DNA from: Ignavibacteriales bacterium
GTDB taxonomy: Bacteria > Bacteroidota > Ignavibacteria > Ignavibacteriales > Ignavibacteriaceae
Length of the DNA stretch: 64,000 nucleotides
Direction: 5' to 3'
Assembly (NCBI GenBank): GCA_016700155.1
Contig: CP065001.1
Span: 4,526,001-4,590,000, forward strand
The first letter of the stretch is position 1, and each line of letters opens with the position of its first letter. Positions 42,436 through 51,921 of the stretch are shown here, in pieces. The position numbers were made by a program, and so were the translations under genes. The notes beneath the pieces were generated by a model that was not told the origin of the DNA, searched no databases, and saw nothing but the letters and a program-made list of their open reading frames with translations.

Positions 42436-44910
42436 ATGAAGAAGTCCTTTTTTGTTCTTTCTCTGCTCCTTGCTTTTTCATTCACACTGGCTCAAAGCCA
42501 GAAGAATGCTTCATGGAACTTGGCTCCTTACCAGATTTCTACTGAAGACAGAACCTACGTACAGGACAACAACCCGGTTGTTCTTGGTACAAAAGGTGTC
42601 ACTGATTTAAGATATATATTTACAGATTTCGAAGACCAGGTGTTCCCGCCTACAGGCTGGACATTGGAATTCACAGGTACAGCATACTGGACTTTAGTAA
42701 CTACATGCAGTGGTTATGGAACGGGTGTTGCCGCAGCAAAATTTAATTTTTACAGCGCTACAACCGGAACAACCCAATCAATGGTCACCAGCGTAATGGC
42801 ACCTACAGTTACAGGGGATCAACTTGTATTTGATCATGCTTATGCAACCTATACCGGTGGTGAAGATGATCAGCTTCAACTTGAAACTTCAACAGATGGC
42901 GGAACAACTTTTACAACTTTGATACTTTTACACGGCGGTAACAGCGGTGAACTGGTAACAGCACCAGGTCAAAGCGGTACATTCACACCAACAGCAGCTC
43001 AATGGGCAACCAAAACTTTTGCTCTTCCTGTTGGAACCAATATGGTAAAATTCAAAGCAATCAGTGCTTATGGAAATAACCTTTATCTCGATAACATAAA
43101 AATTGGCACAGCTCCGGCTAATGATGTTGGTATGTTCTCACTCGATGTTGCCGGTAATATTTTACCAGGTACAGTTACTCCAATGGCAACAGTTAAAAAC
43201 TTTGGAAGTGCAGAGCAGACTTTCAACGTAACAATGACAATTGTTCCTGCAGGTTATACTTCCACAAAAACTGTAACCGGACTTGCACCGAATACAACGC
43301 AACAAGTTTCATTCGATAACATTGCAGCAGTTGTCGGAACATATACTGTAAAAGCATATACTCAGCTTGCAGGTGATGTTAATGCATTAAACGATACACT
43401 TCAAAAAGTTGTTAGTGTTACTGATGCAACATGGATGACCGCAGCAAATATTAATGTTGGTACTTACATGGGCGCCGGTGCAACTTATAAGAATGGTGCT
43501 ACTGAATTATTATTCTCAGCAGGCGGTAACTCAACAAACAAAACAGAAGCAAACAAATATGATTTTGCAACAAATACATGGGTTGCTATAGCACCACTAC
43601 CGCAGCCGAGAGTAGTTACAACTTCAGCAGCAACTATGGGTTACTATTTTGTTATCGGCGGTAGTGATGGAGCTTCAACACCGGCATATCAAAACACAAC
43701 TCTGAAGTATGATATTACTGCAAACACATGGTCTACTGCAGCTACACTGCCCGGTAATGTAGGCTGGTCAGATGCTTATCCATACCAGGATAGTTTAATT
43801 TACCTTGTTGGTGGTTATGATGGAACAAACTATCTAACATCAGTTTTATTGTACAATGTTAACACCGATACCTGGAGACCTGCAACATCATTGCCAACAG
43901 GTATTTTTGGCGGTGCGATGGCGATATACAACAACACAATCGTTTATGTCGGCGGTGCTACTGCTTCCGGTATTGTTGGAACAACCTATGTCGGAACAAT
44001 TGATGCTAATGACAGAACCATTATCACCTGGACTTCAGGAGCTGCTTTCCCACTTGGTGCAAGATTCAGATGGGATGCTGCTAAATGGCAGGACGGAATA
44101 ATCGTTGCAGGCGGAAGCCCTACAACATCCTGGACCGGCTCCACTGATTGTTACGTTTATAAAGTTGCTACAGACACATGGGTTCCGCAGATTAGTAAAC
44201 CAACTGCTGTTCTTGGTTCCTCTGTTGGTAGTATTCAAACAGAAGTAAATCAATGGAAGCTTGCGGTTGCTACAGGTTATAATGGTACCGCTATTTCAAT
44301 GTTAACAGAAGTATTTGTTGATAATTCATACATAGTTCCTGTTGAACTTGTATCTTTCAATGCTAACCGCTCAAATGAAAATGTTGTTCTAAGCTGGTTA
44401 ACAGCAACCGAATTGAATAACAGCGGATTTGAAATTGAAAGAAGATCAGAAACCGAAGACTACACAACCGTAGGATTTGTAAAAGGTTTCGGAACAACTT
44501 CACAGGCACAAAGTTATTCCTTTATAGATGTTAATGTAGGTACAGGCAGCTATACTTACAGATTAAAACAAATCGACTTTGACGGTACATTCAGCTACAG
44601 TAATGAAGTTAAAATTGATATGGGTATACCAGCTGAATTTGAACTCAGCCAGAACTATCCGAACCCATTCAACCCTTCAACAAAGATCAATTTCAATCTT
44701 CCTGTCGAATCGAGAGTAAGCTTTAAAGTATTTGATATTCTTGGTCAGGAAGTATTGTCAATACTGAATCAGAATTTTGTTGCCGGTCCTCACTCAATCA
44801 CATTTGACGGCAGCTCATTGAACAGCGGTGTTTATTTCTACAGAATAGATGCAGCTGGTGTTAATGGAAGTGAATTCAGTTCAGTTAAGAAAATGATTCT
44901 TACCAAATAA
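42436..44910 (+). CDS. Secreted Kelch-repeat protein with T9SS sorting domain
   Basis: An 824-residue exported protein. Signal peptide (MKKSFFVLSLLLAFSFTLAQ). Residues 50-220 form a jelly-roll, cleaved-adhesin-like domain (FEDQVFPPTGWTLE, DGGTTFTTLILLHGG). Residues 230-335 form a CARDB-like Ig domain (NDVGMFSLDV). About five Kelch-type repeats follow (KYDFATNTWVAIAPLPQPR, YVGGATASG). After a fibronectin-like segment (VELVSFNANRSNENVVLSW) comes the type IX sorting domain with QNYPNPFNPSTKINFNLP and a final VKKMILTK. It is probably a surface adhesin or glycan-binding protein. A strong terminator follows. Confidence 0.85.
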   Translation: MKKSFFVLSLLLAFSFTLAQSQKNASWNLAPYQISTEDRTYVQDNNPVVLGTKGVTDLRYIFTDFEDQVFPPTGWTLEFTGTAYWTLVTTCSGYGTGVAAAKFNFYSATTGTTQSMVTSVMAPTVTGDQLVFDHAYATYTGGEDDQLQLETSTDGGTTFTTLILLHGGNSGELVTAPGQSGTFTPTAAQWATKTFALPVGTNMVKFKAISAYGNNLYLDNIKIGTAPANDVGMFSLDVAGNILPGTVTPMATVKNFGSAEQTFNVTMTIVPAGYTSTKTVTGLAPNTTQQVSFDNIAAVVGTYTVKAYTQLAGDVNALNDTLQKVVSVTDATWMTAANINVGTYMGAGATYKNGATELLFSAGGNSTNKTEANKYDFATNTWVAIAPLPQPRVVTTSAATMGYYFVIGGSDGASTPAYQNTTLKYDITANTWSTAATLPGNVGWSDAYPYQDSLIYLVGGYDGTNYLTSVLLYNVNTDTWRPATSLPTGIFGGAMAIYNNTIVYVGGATASGIVGTTYVGTIDANDRTIITWTSGAAFPLGARFRWDAAKWQDGIIVAGGSPTTSWTGSTDCYVYKVATDTWVPQISKPTAVLGSSVGSIQTEVNQWKLAVATGYNGTAISMLTEVFVDNSYIVPVELVSFNANRSNENVVLSWLTATELNNSGFEIERRSETEDYTTVGFVKGFGTTSQAQSYSFIDVNVGTGSYTYRLKQIDFDGTFSYSNEVKIDMGIPAEFELSQNYPNPFNPSTKINFNLPVESRVSFKVFDILGQEVLSILNQNFVAGPHSITFDGSSLNSGVYFYRIDAAGVNGSEFSSVKKMILTK

Positions 44911-44940
44911 TTTATTTGGTGAGAAGCAAGAAGAAGAGGA

Positions 44941-44970
44941 AGGGCGCAGAAATGCGCCCTTTATTATTTT
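44941..44970 (+). terminator. Terminator of the Kelch protein gene
   Basis: AGGGCGCA and TGCGCCCT form an 8-bp stem with a GAAA tetraloop, followed by a T-rich tract (TTATTATTTT). Confidence 0.85.
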
Positions 44971-45097
44971 AAATCATTGATCGCTTTACAATTTAAGTTT
45001 GGAGAAGATTAATCTTTTTCTATTTCAGATTTGATATTATTTTTGAGCATCAATACAAAATTTTTCTAATTGAACAATAAAATATTCGTGGCTAAGC

Positions 45098-47068
45098 GTG
45101 AGTAAAAAAGAAAAAAAGAAAAATGCACAGAAAAAATCTTCTGCTGTGAAAACAGGGAAGACGGTCGAATTAATCTATTCATTAAAAGCAGGTAAATATC
45201 AGAACTACCTGATTTATCTGCCTGTACTTTTAACCATTATAACAGGCATCTACTTTGTCTATGATTCGTTTGACAAAAACGGGTACTTCGGATTTCCATT
45301 AGACGACCCGTGGATCCACTTAACATTTGCAAAAAACTTTGTTGATTATGGAAGTTTCTCTTATTTCAAAAATGAAATGGTAACGTCAGGTTCTACATCA
45401 CCAATTTATACAATTTTGCTTTCGCTTCTTTTTCTTGTTTCAAACAATGAATTCATTATCAGTTATATACCGGGAATTTTGTTCGGGGCTTTGTTTGTCT
45501 TTGCATTTATAAAAATCGCGGGGAATGAATTCAATGGATTTCCTCTGCTTGCTTTGGTCACTACACTTTTAGTTGCTCTTCAGCCTAAGCTTAACCTGAT
45601 AAATGTTTCCGGTATGGAAACTTCAATGTTCCTGTTTTTTATAACCGGAAGTATTTATGCATACAGGTATAAAAAAATTGTTCTGCTCGGAATTATGCTG
45701 GGATTAACAATCTGGTGCCGACCTGATGGACTTGTACTATGGATTGCAATTGCTTTCGATTTTTTCCTCCGGCGAAATTATTTTAAAAAAGATGATAATT
45801 CCGACAACAAATTTTCAACGGGTGAAATTTCAAAAGCATTTTCAATAGCTTTTATTATGGCGGCTGGTTATTTCATATTTAATTATCTGCTGTCAGGATC
45901 ATTTCTTCCCAACACATACAAAGCCAAGTTAGAGTATTATCAAAACTCCAGCAGAGCAAATTTTCTTGAGAATGATGTTCTGAAATATTTTACACAATCA
46001 GAATTTGTAATTATTTGGGTGCCCTTCCTGGTAGGACTCGTCGCAATTATAAAATCATTTTTTAAGAAGGAGTATAAAACATTATTAGTCTGCCTGATAT
46101 TTATACTGGGCTTGATTGCTGTTTATTACATAAAGCTTCCATTTGCTCACAGGTTCGGAAGATATTTGATGCCTGTAATTCCTTTCTATATTCTGATAGC
46201 ATTTTCAGGTGTAAAGATTGTCGTAGATTTTCTTCACACAAAATTATCCGGGGGAAGAAGCCAGCTTTCAAACATGGTGTTTATCCTTTTTCTTATTGCA
46301 GGCATTTCAATTACGTTTAATGAGATTTCCACAAACGTTAAGGAATATTCACTTCTGTGCAAGTATCATAATGAAAGACATGTTGCTGCCGGTAAATGGA
46401 TAGATGCAAACACTGATACGAATGATATAATTGCAACACATGATGTCGGCGCCATCGCATACTACGGCAAAAGAAAATTAGTGGACATGGCTGGGCTTGT
46501 AACACCGGAGTTGATCGATCATCTGAATAACAGAATGTATTCGGAATATATGAATGATTACCTAAGCAAGCAGAAAGTAAATTATGTTGTCACATTAAAA
46601 AACTGGTTCGAAGTTGTTAATGATAAACCGGTATATGTACCTGTTCATGAATTTGAATTTCTCGAGATATTTAAATACGAGCAGGGCAGGACACATATCC
46701 AGCCAAAAGAAGTTTCTCAGATGAACCAGGCAGCTATCCAAATGCTTCAGTCGGGCAATTCAGCAAATGCTGTGCAGTTATTAAATCAATCACTGGCTTT
46801 AGATCCAAGATCTTCTCAAACATATTTTCTTTTAGGGGCTTCGTATGAATCACTGCGGAATTATAGCCGGGCAGAGAATAATTTTAATAAAGCACTTGAG
46901 AATTATCCTGCTTATACCGAAGCATATTTTGGGTTAGCCCAGAGCAGTTTTAACCAGAAAAAATTCGAAGAAGCGAATTATTATGTAAATAAATGCCTGG
47001 GTTTAGATCCTAATTATATGCCCGCAAAACAGCTTCTCGACAGGATAAATCCATTACTCGAGAAATAG
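45098..47068 (+). CDS. GT-C membrane glycosyltransferase fused to TPR repeats
   Basis: A 656-residue protein. After a Lys-rich cytoplasmic tail, about 11 membrane helices (residues 35-430) form a PMT/ArnT-like GT-C enzyme. The first periplasmic loop holds the acidic pair in GFPLDDPWIHLTFAKNF, the usual catalytic position, and RPDGLVLW follows later. The last 120 or so residues have three TPR units (NAVQLLNQSLALDPRSSQTYF, ENNFNKALENYPAY, ANYYVNKCLGLDPNY) and face the periplasm. The family moves a sugar from a polyprenyl-phosphate donor to proteins or lipids, and the TPRs could recruit the acceptor. The start is GTG at 45098. The acceptor is unknown. Confidence 0.75.
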   Translation: MSKKEKKKNAQKKSSAVKTGKTVELIYSLKAGKYQNYLIYLPVLLTIITGIYFVYDSFDKNGYFGFPLDDPWIHLTFAKNFVDYGSFSYFKNEMVTSGSTSPIYTILLSLLFLVSNNEFIISYIPGILFGALFVFAFIKIAGNEFNGFPLLALVTTLLVALQPKLNLINVSGMETSMFLFFITGSIYAYRYKKIVLLGIMLGLTIWCRPDGLVLWIAIAFDFFLRRNYFKKDDNSDNKFSTGEISKAFSIAFIMAAGYFIFNYLLSGSFLPNTYKAKLEYYQNSSRANFLENDVLKYFTQSEFVIIWVPFLVGLVAIIKSFFKKEYKTLLVCLIFILGLIAVYYIKLPFAHRFGRYLMPVIPFYILIAFSGVKIVVDFLHTKLSGGRSQLSNMVFILFLIAGISITFNEISTNVKEYSLLCKYHNERHVAAGKWIDANTDTNDIIATHDVGAIAYYGKRKLVDMAGLVTPELIDHLNNRMYSEYMNDYLSKQKVNYVVTLKNWFEVVNDKPVYVPVHEFEFLEIFKYEQGRTHIQPKEVSQMNQAAIQMLQSGNSANAVQLLNQSLALDPRSSQTYFLLGASYESLRNYSRAENNFNKALENYPAYTEAYFGLAQSSFNQKKFEEANYYVNKCLGLDPNYMPAKQLLDRINPLLEK

Positions 47069-47254
47069 TTAAGTGGTTTTTTTTACTCTCCGACTGAATC
47101 AATTAGTTACGAATAAACTTATTGAGACATTCCTTCGATAATAAAACAGAAAGTTGAGTATGCCTGATATATACTTTGAATGGCATAATTCATGAGTTAT
47201 GAAAATACGCTTTTCCTCATCCGGCATAAGATCAAACTAATATTCAGGATTAAT

Positions 47255-47464
47255 ATGAACAGACATCTGGCACAAAAAGTTGATGAGATTCAACAGGTAA
47301 TCAAAAAGATTATCGAACTTGAGTACAAAAATGCTTTAAATCGCGGACTCCTGGATTCCGGCAAAATTGCTGATAAAATATGGGATGTTCTGGTCGATAA
47401 GAATGCGATAAGTGTACCGGTTCCTGAATCCGCTTACGGCTGCTACGAAGACACAGACGATTAA
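47255..47464 (+). CDS. Small hypothetical protein
   Basis: The frame opens at ATG 47192, but ATG at 47255 has AGGA five bases upstream and gives a 69-residue product (MNRHLAQKVDEIQQVIKKII at the start). It is helical and charged, with the Pro-containing end SVPVPESAYGCYEDTDD. No family is recognised. It lies alone between the GT-C gene and the convergent TPR gene. The longer form would have 90 residues. Confidence 0.45.
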   Translation: MNRHLAQKVDEIQQVIKKIIELEYKNALNRGLLDSGKIADKIWDVLVDKNAISVPVPESAYGCYEDTDD

Positions 47465-47483
47465 AAAGAATTGAACATCCGGT

Positions 47484-48461
47484 TCACTTTGATTTACTCT
47501 TTTGTTTTTCCACGCAATTTTCTGTGATCGCAGAAAAGGCTTCCACGTAACCAAGTTCCGCAGCACGTTTCAGGTCAGCACAACCTTTAGACTTATTTTT
47601 ATTGCTTAACTCTGCTAACCCTTTTACATAAAATGCCTGACCATTTTTCGGGTTAAGTTTTATCATCATTTCATAATCCCTGATTGCACCATCAAAATCT
47701 TCGATCATAAATTTTGCTTCCCCGCGCATAAAATAATATTGCTCAGTTGAATCATCTAAATTTATTGCAGATGAAAAATCGTCTATTGCGCCTTCATAGT
47801 CCCCGATTATTCCTTTATCAGTCCCTCTGGAGATATAAGCGTTTATATTATCCGGATCAATTTCAATCGCAGTTGTAAAATCATCAATTGCGCCCAGAGG
47901 GTCCTCCATCAGTCCGCGCACATTTCCCCGGTTTACAAATCCACGTGCGTCATCCGGTTTCAGCATAATAAATTTGTCATAGTCTCCTATAGACGCCTGA
48001 TAATTATTATTATAGCTGTAGAGATAAGCCCTTGCAAAGTATGCTTCGGCAAATTGTGCATTCAGACCTATGCATGTATTTAAATCGCGAAGTGCTTCTG
48101 AAAACTTTTGAAGTTCAAGATAACATAAAGAACGGTTGAAATATGCCTCAGCAAAATTTGGTTGAACTTCAATTGCTTTAGTGTAGTTGTTTATTGATTC
48201 GGGTGTTTGCCCCGTCTTGTACAAAGCAATAGCTTTATTAAAATATATTTTTGAATCAGGTTCATCCGCCAGAGCCTGGTCAAACAATTCGATTGCTTTG
48301 AAGTAGTTTCCGCGATTCAGATAATCCATTCCTTCAGTGAACAGATCTTTTTGTATTGTGCTGCATGAAAATAAAATCGGAAGAAAAAAAATTGTGGTGA
48401 ACCGGAAAAAATTATTCACAATATATCCGGTTCGATGAAAAGTAATGAGATCGGAAAGCAT
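47484..48461 (-). CDS. TPR-repeat lipoprotein
   Basis: A 325-residue protein with an N-terminal hydrophobic segment ending in the lipobox-like ILFSC (about residue 32), so it is probably lipidated. About eight TPR units follow (AIELFDQALADEPDSKIYFNK, SINNYTKAIEVQPNFAEAYF, AIDDFTTAIEIDPDNINAY and so on), ending with an ELGYVEAF. Such proteins are scaffolds in the periplasm or on the outer membrane. The chosen start is ATG at 48461, seven bases after the upstream stop; a GTG at 48419 would give a shorter signal peptide. The partner is unknown. Confidence 0.82.
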   Translation of the reverse strand: MLSDLITFHRTGYIVNNFFRFTTIFFLPILFSCSTIQKDLFTEGMDYLNRGNYFKAIELFDQALADEPDSKIYFNKAIALYKTGQTPESINNYTKAIEVQPNFAEAYFNRSLCYLELQKFSEALRDLNTCIGLNAQFAEAYFARAYLYSYNNNYQASIGDYDKFIMLKPDDARGFVNRGNVRGLMEDPLGAIDDFTTAIEIDPDNINAYISRGTDKGIIGDYEGAIDDFSSAINLDDSTEQYYFMRGEAKFMIEDFDGAIRDYEMMIKLNPKNGQAFYVKGLAELSNKNKSKGCADLKRAAELGYVEAFSAITENCVEKQKSKSK

Positions 48462-48468
48462 CCGTAGA

Positions 48469-48975
48469 TTATTTGTTTAGGTATTCAAGATAAGCTGCAA
48501 GCAGTTTGCGGATTATTGCTGTATCGGCAGTAAGCCAGATCAGTTTTTCTTCTTTTGAAAAAACGAAATGTGACTGGCTGTAACCAAGACATTTGAAAAT
48601 TTTTAACCCGTCATAATAAAAAACACCACTATTGGTAAATTCGGTTTGTCCCTTTGCAATTTTATCAGTCATACGTTTTTCTTCAGCTTGTGCCTGGTAT
48701 TTGTCATCAAAGTAAGATACATATATCGTGGCTCCGCCTTCACTTCCGGAATAAAAACCAATTTCGTTTTTTGCTGAAGTTACATCACCGGCGTGCATAC
48801 GGTTGAGAAAATCTTTCGCTTCTTTACCGGAAAGTTTTTTATCCATAGATAAAGAACTAAAATCCTGCGGTATCGGATCTTTCTGTTTTGAACATGCGCT
48901 GAACAGTACTGAAACAACCAATACTGTAAATATATTTCTAAAGTAGAAAACGGATTTGTGACTGTTTTCCGCCAA
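48469..48975 (-). CDS. Predicted lipoprotein, unknown function
   Basis: A 168-residue protein starting at TTG (48975), with AAGG seven bases upstream. It has a lipoprotein signal with VLFSAC (about residue 28), then a soluble domain with NEIGFYSGSEGGATIYVSYFDDKYQA and a Lys-rich AEEKRMTDKIAKGQTEFTNS. No family is recognised. The residue order suggests a small alpha/beta domain. It precedes the TPR lipoprotein by 7 bases, so the two probably act together at the envelope. Confidence 0.65.
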   Translation of the reverse strand: MAENSHKSVFYFRNIFTVLVVSVLFSACSKQKDPIPQDFSSLSMDKKLSGKEAKDFLNRMHAGDVTSAKNEIGFYSGSEGGATIYVSYFDDKYQAQAEEKRMTDKIAKGQTEFTNSGVFYYDGLKIFKCLGYSQSHFVFSKEEKLIWLTADTAIIRKLLAAYLEYLNK

Positions 48976-49016
48976 GTTATTACCTTTTTATTATTGAACA
49001 AACTTAAAGAATGAAA

Positions 49017-49226
49017 CTAAAAATCGAGTCGGGTTTGATTTATCTTTTTAATTTTCTTTTTGGTTTTATGTTCTTTCAAAAAATCTCCGAAAGCTTCCTG
49101 TGAAATAACATAAATTTTTCCAACCTGTTCCGCTTTCAGTTTGCCCGATTTAATATAGTAAAGAACGGTTGAACGGCTTAGCTTTAAGAGTTTTGATACT
49201 TCGAGAACACTAAAAAATTCTTTCAT
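49017..49226 (-). CDS. Excisionase/MerR-like helix-turn-helix protein
   Basis: A 69-residue DNA-binding protein of the excisionase (HTH_17) type. It has the typical FSVLEVSKLLKLSRSTVLYYIKSGKLKAEQVGKIYVI, a winged helix-turn-helix with the G-K-x-K-x-x-x-V-G-x-x-Y wing, and a Lys-rich tail. Such proteins act as small regulators or recombination directionality factors, but no integrase lies next to it. An inverted repeat (49273-49315) lies just upstream of its start and could be its operator. A single gene. Confidence 0.85.
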   Translation of the reverse strand: MKEFFSVLEVSKLLKLSRSTVLYYIKSGKLKAEQVGKIYVISQEAFGDFLKEHKTKKKIKKINQTRLDF

Positions 49227-49272
49227 TCTTTTAACCAGAAAAGAATCAGGATAATTTTTAAGATTTTAAATC

Positions 49273-49315
49273 GTGCTGCATTGGTAAATCGCAATTCGTA
49301 ATACTAATGCAGCAC
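49273..49315. repeat. 10-bp perfect inverted repeat with 23-base spacer
   Basis: GTGCTGCATT (49273-49282) and AATGCAGCAC (49306-49315) are exact complements. The repeat lies between the end of the ether-lipid operon and the start of the excisionase-like gene. It lacks a T-run, so it is a weak terminator and may be an operator or attachment-like site. Confidence 0.5.
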
Positions 49316-49387
49316 TAATTAGATTCTCATCTCCGTGCTTAAACTAAAGAATATAGCTTGCACATGCAACAGTTCAGTGGTTCCCGT

Positions 49388-50179
49388 TTATTGCGAATGT
49401 ACTTTTGATCTGATTATTTTTTCAGCAAGCGGCTGATAAATATTATAAAGCCAGATCAGTAATTTCAGTTTGAATGGGATAATTAACTCACGCTTTTTCT
49501 TTACTGCTGCATACAGAATTTTTTTGCTGCACTCTTCCACTGTGATTGACTCGCTCGTGTGTGATTTTTTTTGATCACCTATTGAACTGCCTTTTGAATC
49601 AAGCGCGTTTTGTCTCAGGTTTGTACCGCTTATCCAATGGGGGAGAACACTCAAAAAATTAATATCGTGGTATTCAAATCTAAGTGAGTTTATCAATCCC
49701 TGTAAAGCATGTTTTGAAGCAGAATAGAAAGTATGAAATGGGACTCCGATTTTCCCTTGTAAAGAAGATATAACGATCACCATCCCGGCAGTTTCATGTA
49801 ACTGTTTCGAGAATGCTTTTATACAATTTACCGTTCCCCAAAAATTTACATCAAACATTTTTCTGTATTGATCAGTATCATCAATTTCATCAAATGAAGT
49901 CCACATACTTACACCGGCGTTTAGTACAATTATATCAGCTTTCGCGTACTTAGCTTTAACATATTCTGCAAGATTGATGCAATCTGTTTTTTTAGAAACA
50001 TCTCCAACTATCATTGATGAATGCTGGGAATTACAAAGTTCAAATGTTTTTTTTAATTCTGTTTCATCACGTGAAAATAAAATTACTGAAGATCCTTCAT
50101 TTGCAAAATCAATTGATAGCTGCCTACCCAATCCGGATGAAGCTCCGGTAATTACAACAACTTTTTTTTCAAACTTCAA
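49388..50179 (-). CDS. Short-chain dehydrogenase, DHRS7B-like; predicted alkyl/acyl-DHAP reductase
   Basis: A 263-residue SDR with the cofactor loop TGASSGLG (residues 11-18), LNAGVSM, the catalytic Ser in VISSLQGKIG and the YSASK catalytic pair. The GKIGVPFHTFYSASKHALQGL segment resembles animal DHRS7B (PexRAP), which reduces acyl- and alkyl-DHAP. Its gene is the last of a four-gene operon, overlapping the AGPS-like gene by four bases, so it is predicted to reduce alkyl-DHAP to 1-alkyl-glycerol-3-phosphate. The C-terminal LKLLIWLYNIYQPLAEKII may associate with the membrane. The fold is certain, the substrate is inferred from context. Confidence 0.8.
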   Translation of the reverse strand: MKFEKKVVVITGASSGLGRQLSIDFANEGSSVILFSRDETELKKTFELCNSQHSSMIVGDVSKKTDCINLAEYVKAKYAKADIIVLNAGVSMWTSFDEIDDTDQYRKMFDVNFWGTVNCIKAFSKQLHETAGMVIVISSLQGKIGVPFHTFYSASKHALQGLINSLRFEYHDINFLSVLPHWISGTNLRQNALDSKGSSIGDQKKSHTSESITVEECSKKILYAAVKKKRELIIPFKLKLLIWLYNIYQPLAEKIIRSKVHSQ

Positions 50180-51921
50180 CTTAATCCCTTATCAAAATTT
50201 GCGATGTCTTCGGATTTTAGACCCCACTCAGTAATACTCTGATCAACCGGAATTACTTTCCCAGGGTTCATAATGCCTTCAGGATCAAGCCCTTTTTTTA
50301 ATGCCTTCAACACATCAACACCTGTTTTGGAAATATCATCCTCCAACCAGGGCAAATGTTCAAATCCAACTGCATGATGATGGGATAGAGTGGCTCCGCC
50401 TTTTATAAATGCATCCTCGGCAGCTTTTTTTATATAGAGATATTGTTCAATCTCTTTACCCGGAATTTGAGTACATCCAAAAGTGAAATAGAGGCTTGCA
50501 CCGGTGTGATAAGTATGACTTATATGACATCCCAGAAATGGTTTCTTTCCTGTTTTCTTAATTGCTGTTTCAAGTGCTGTGTAGGTTGAATAGTAGAGAG
50601 GAAGAAGATTACTCCATACAGTTGCTGTTTCACTTACATCAGCCATAATATTCCGGTCCATCACAAAGTCACGCAGATATGGAAAATCGTATTTACCTTT
50701 TTCAAATGCTTTACCAGGATCGGTACCAAGATTTACTGCACCATACTTTTTATAAATTGATTTCACTTTTTGTTTAACGGAATGGAATTGTTCATCATCT
50801 CCTTCAAATACATTCAGCATAAGACAGCATTTTTCCAGATCAAATCCTTTAACATTTTTTAGATATGATTTAACCAAATTTCCCAGGTGATGTTTTAGCG
50901 CACTTGATTTGGTTTTATATGCTAATGATAGTGCTGTTTTATCGGGGTCATTCAGTCTGGTTACAACAGGCATACAATTTTTTTCAACACATTCATAAAC
51001 TGCTTTTATCCCGCTTTCAAAGTCGGGGAATAAAAATCCGTAAGCCGCCCTGTTTTTGGGTAAGCGATGTACCTGCATGGATGCTTCAGTTATTACGCCA
51101 AGAATACCTTCACTCCCGATACAAATGTGTTTTATGTCAATTCCATTTGATGATTTGGGAACAGTCCTTGTGGCTATCGTTCCATTAGGTGTAACCATTC
51201 TCAGTGAGATTACCATGTCTTCTATCTTTCCGTAGATATCACTTTGCATCCCTGCTGATCGGGTTGCAACCCATCCCCCCAAGGTTGAATATTCAAAAGA
51301 ATCAGGAAAGTGACCAAGTGTGAATCCTTCTTTTTGGAGTTGTTCCTCCATATACGGACCTAAAGCACCAGCCTGAATTTTTGCAACGCATGATTCTTTA
51401 TCAATACTAAGTACTTTATCCATACGTTTAAGATCGAGTGAAACAACGCACGCATCCTGTTGTTTCAGGACTTCAAGAGAACCGGCGATATTACTTCCAC
51501 CCCCGAAGGGGATAATTTTCACACCAGTCTCATTTGCAAGTGTTATTATTTCACAAATCTGAGTTTCATTATCAGGATATAATATTATATCGGGTGCACC
51601 TTTAACAATTCCATGCCTGATTCTCCAGAGATCCCTGAAACTTTTTCCGTAACAGTGGATAAGTCTGTCCAACTTATCCAGATTTATCTGATCAGCATTC
51701 AAAATATTTTTTACTGAGTTTAGAAATGTTTCATTGATAATTTGATGAGGAAGATTTATTTGCTCAAATGGAACGGGAGGTGTATACACGACTTTATTAT
51801 CGTTTTCAATTCCGACTACTTTTTTTATATAAGGCCACAGATCGGGTTTGCTGTCAATATCAAAGTCAATTTGTTCATCACCCCATCCCCACCACTTCAT
51901 TTGTTTGGTGTTATTGTTCAT
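50176..51921 (-). CDS. Alkyl-dihydroxyacetonephosphate synthase (AGPS-like FAD enzyme)
   Basis: A 581-residue homologue of eukaryotic AGPS, which swaps the acyl chain of acyl-DHAP for a fatty alcohol and so forms the ether bond of ether lipids. The match is close: MKWWGWG at the start, the FAD loop IIPFGGGSNIAGSLE (137-151), GHFPDSFEYSTLGGWVATRSAGM (203-225), IGSEGILGVITEA, the active Tyr in HTGASLYFTFG (about 478) and the His triad GATLSHHHAVG (514-516). Peroxisomal targeting sequence is absent, as expected in a bacterium. It is translationally coupled to the acyltransferase upstream and the reductase downstream. The assignment is strong by motifs. Confidence 0.92.
   Translation of the reverse strand: MNNNTKQMKWWGWGDEQIDFDIDSKPDLWPYIKKVVGIENDNKVVYTPPVPFEQINLPHQIINETFLNSVKNILNADQINLDKLDRLIHCYGKSFRDLWRIRHGIVKGAPDIILYPDNETQICEIITLANETGVKIIPFGGGSNIAGSLEVLKQQDACVVSLDLKRMDKVLSIDKESCVAKIQAGALGPYMEEQLQKEGFTLGHFPDSFEYSTLGGWVATRSAGMQSDIYGKIEDMVISLRMVTPNGTIATRTVPKSSNGIDIKHICIGSEGILGVITEASMQVHRLPKNRAAYGFLFPDFESGIKAVYECVEKNCMPVVTRLNDPDKTALSLAYKTKSSALKHHLGNLVKSYLKNVKGFDLEKCCLMLNVFEGDDEQFHSVKQKVKSIYKKYGAVNLGTDPGKAFEKGKYDFPYLRDFVMDRNIMADVSETATVWSNLLPLYYSTYTALETAIKKTGKKPFLGCHISHTYHTGASLYFTFGCTQIPGKEIEQYLYIKKAAEDAFIKGGATLSHHHAVGFEHLPWLEDDISKTGVDVLKALKKGLDPEGIMNPGKVIPVDQSITEWGLKSEDIANFDKGLS

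Noticed and set aside
49017..49226. Excisionase of an integrated element
   Set aside because: No integrase, att-like direct repeats or other mobile genes are next to it; many chromosomal regulators share this fold.
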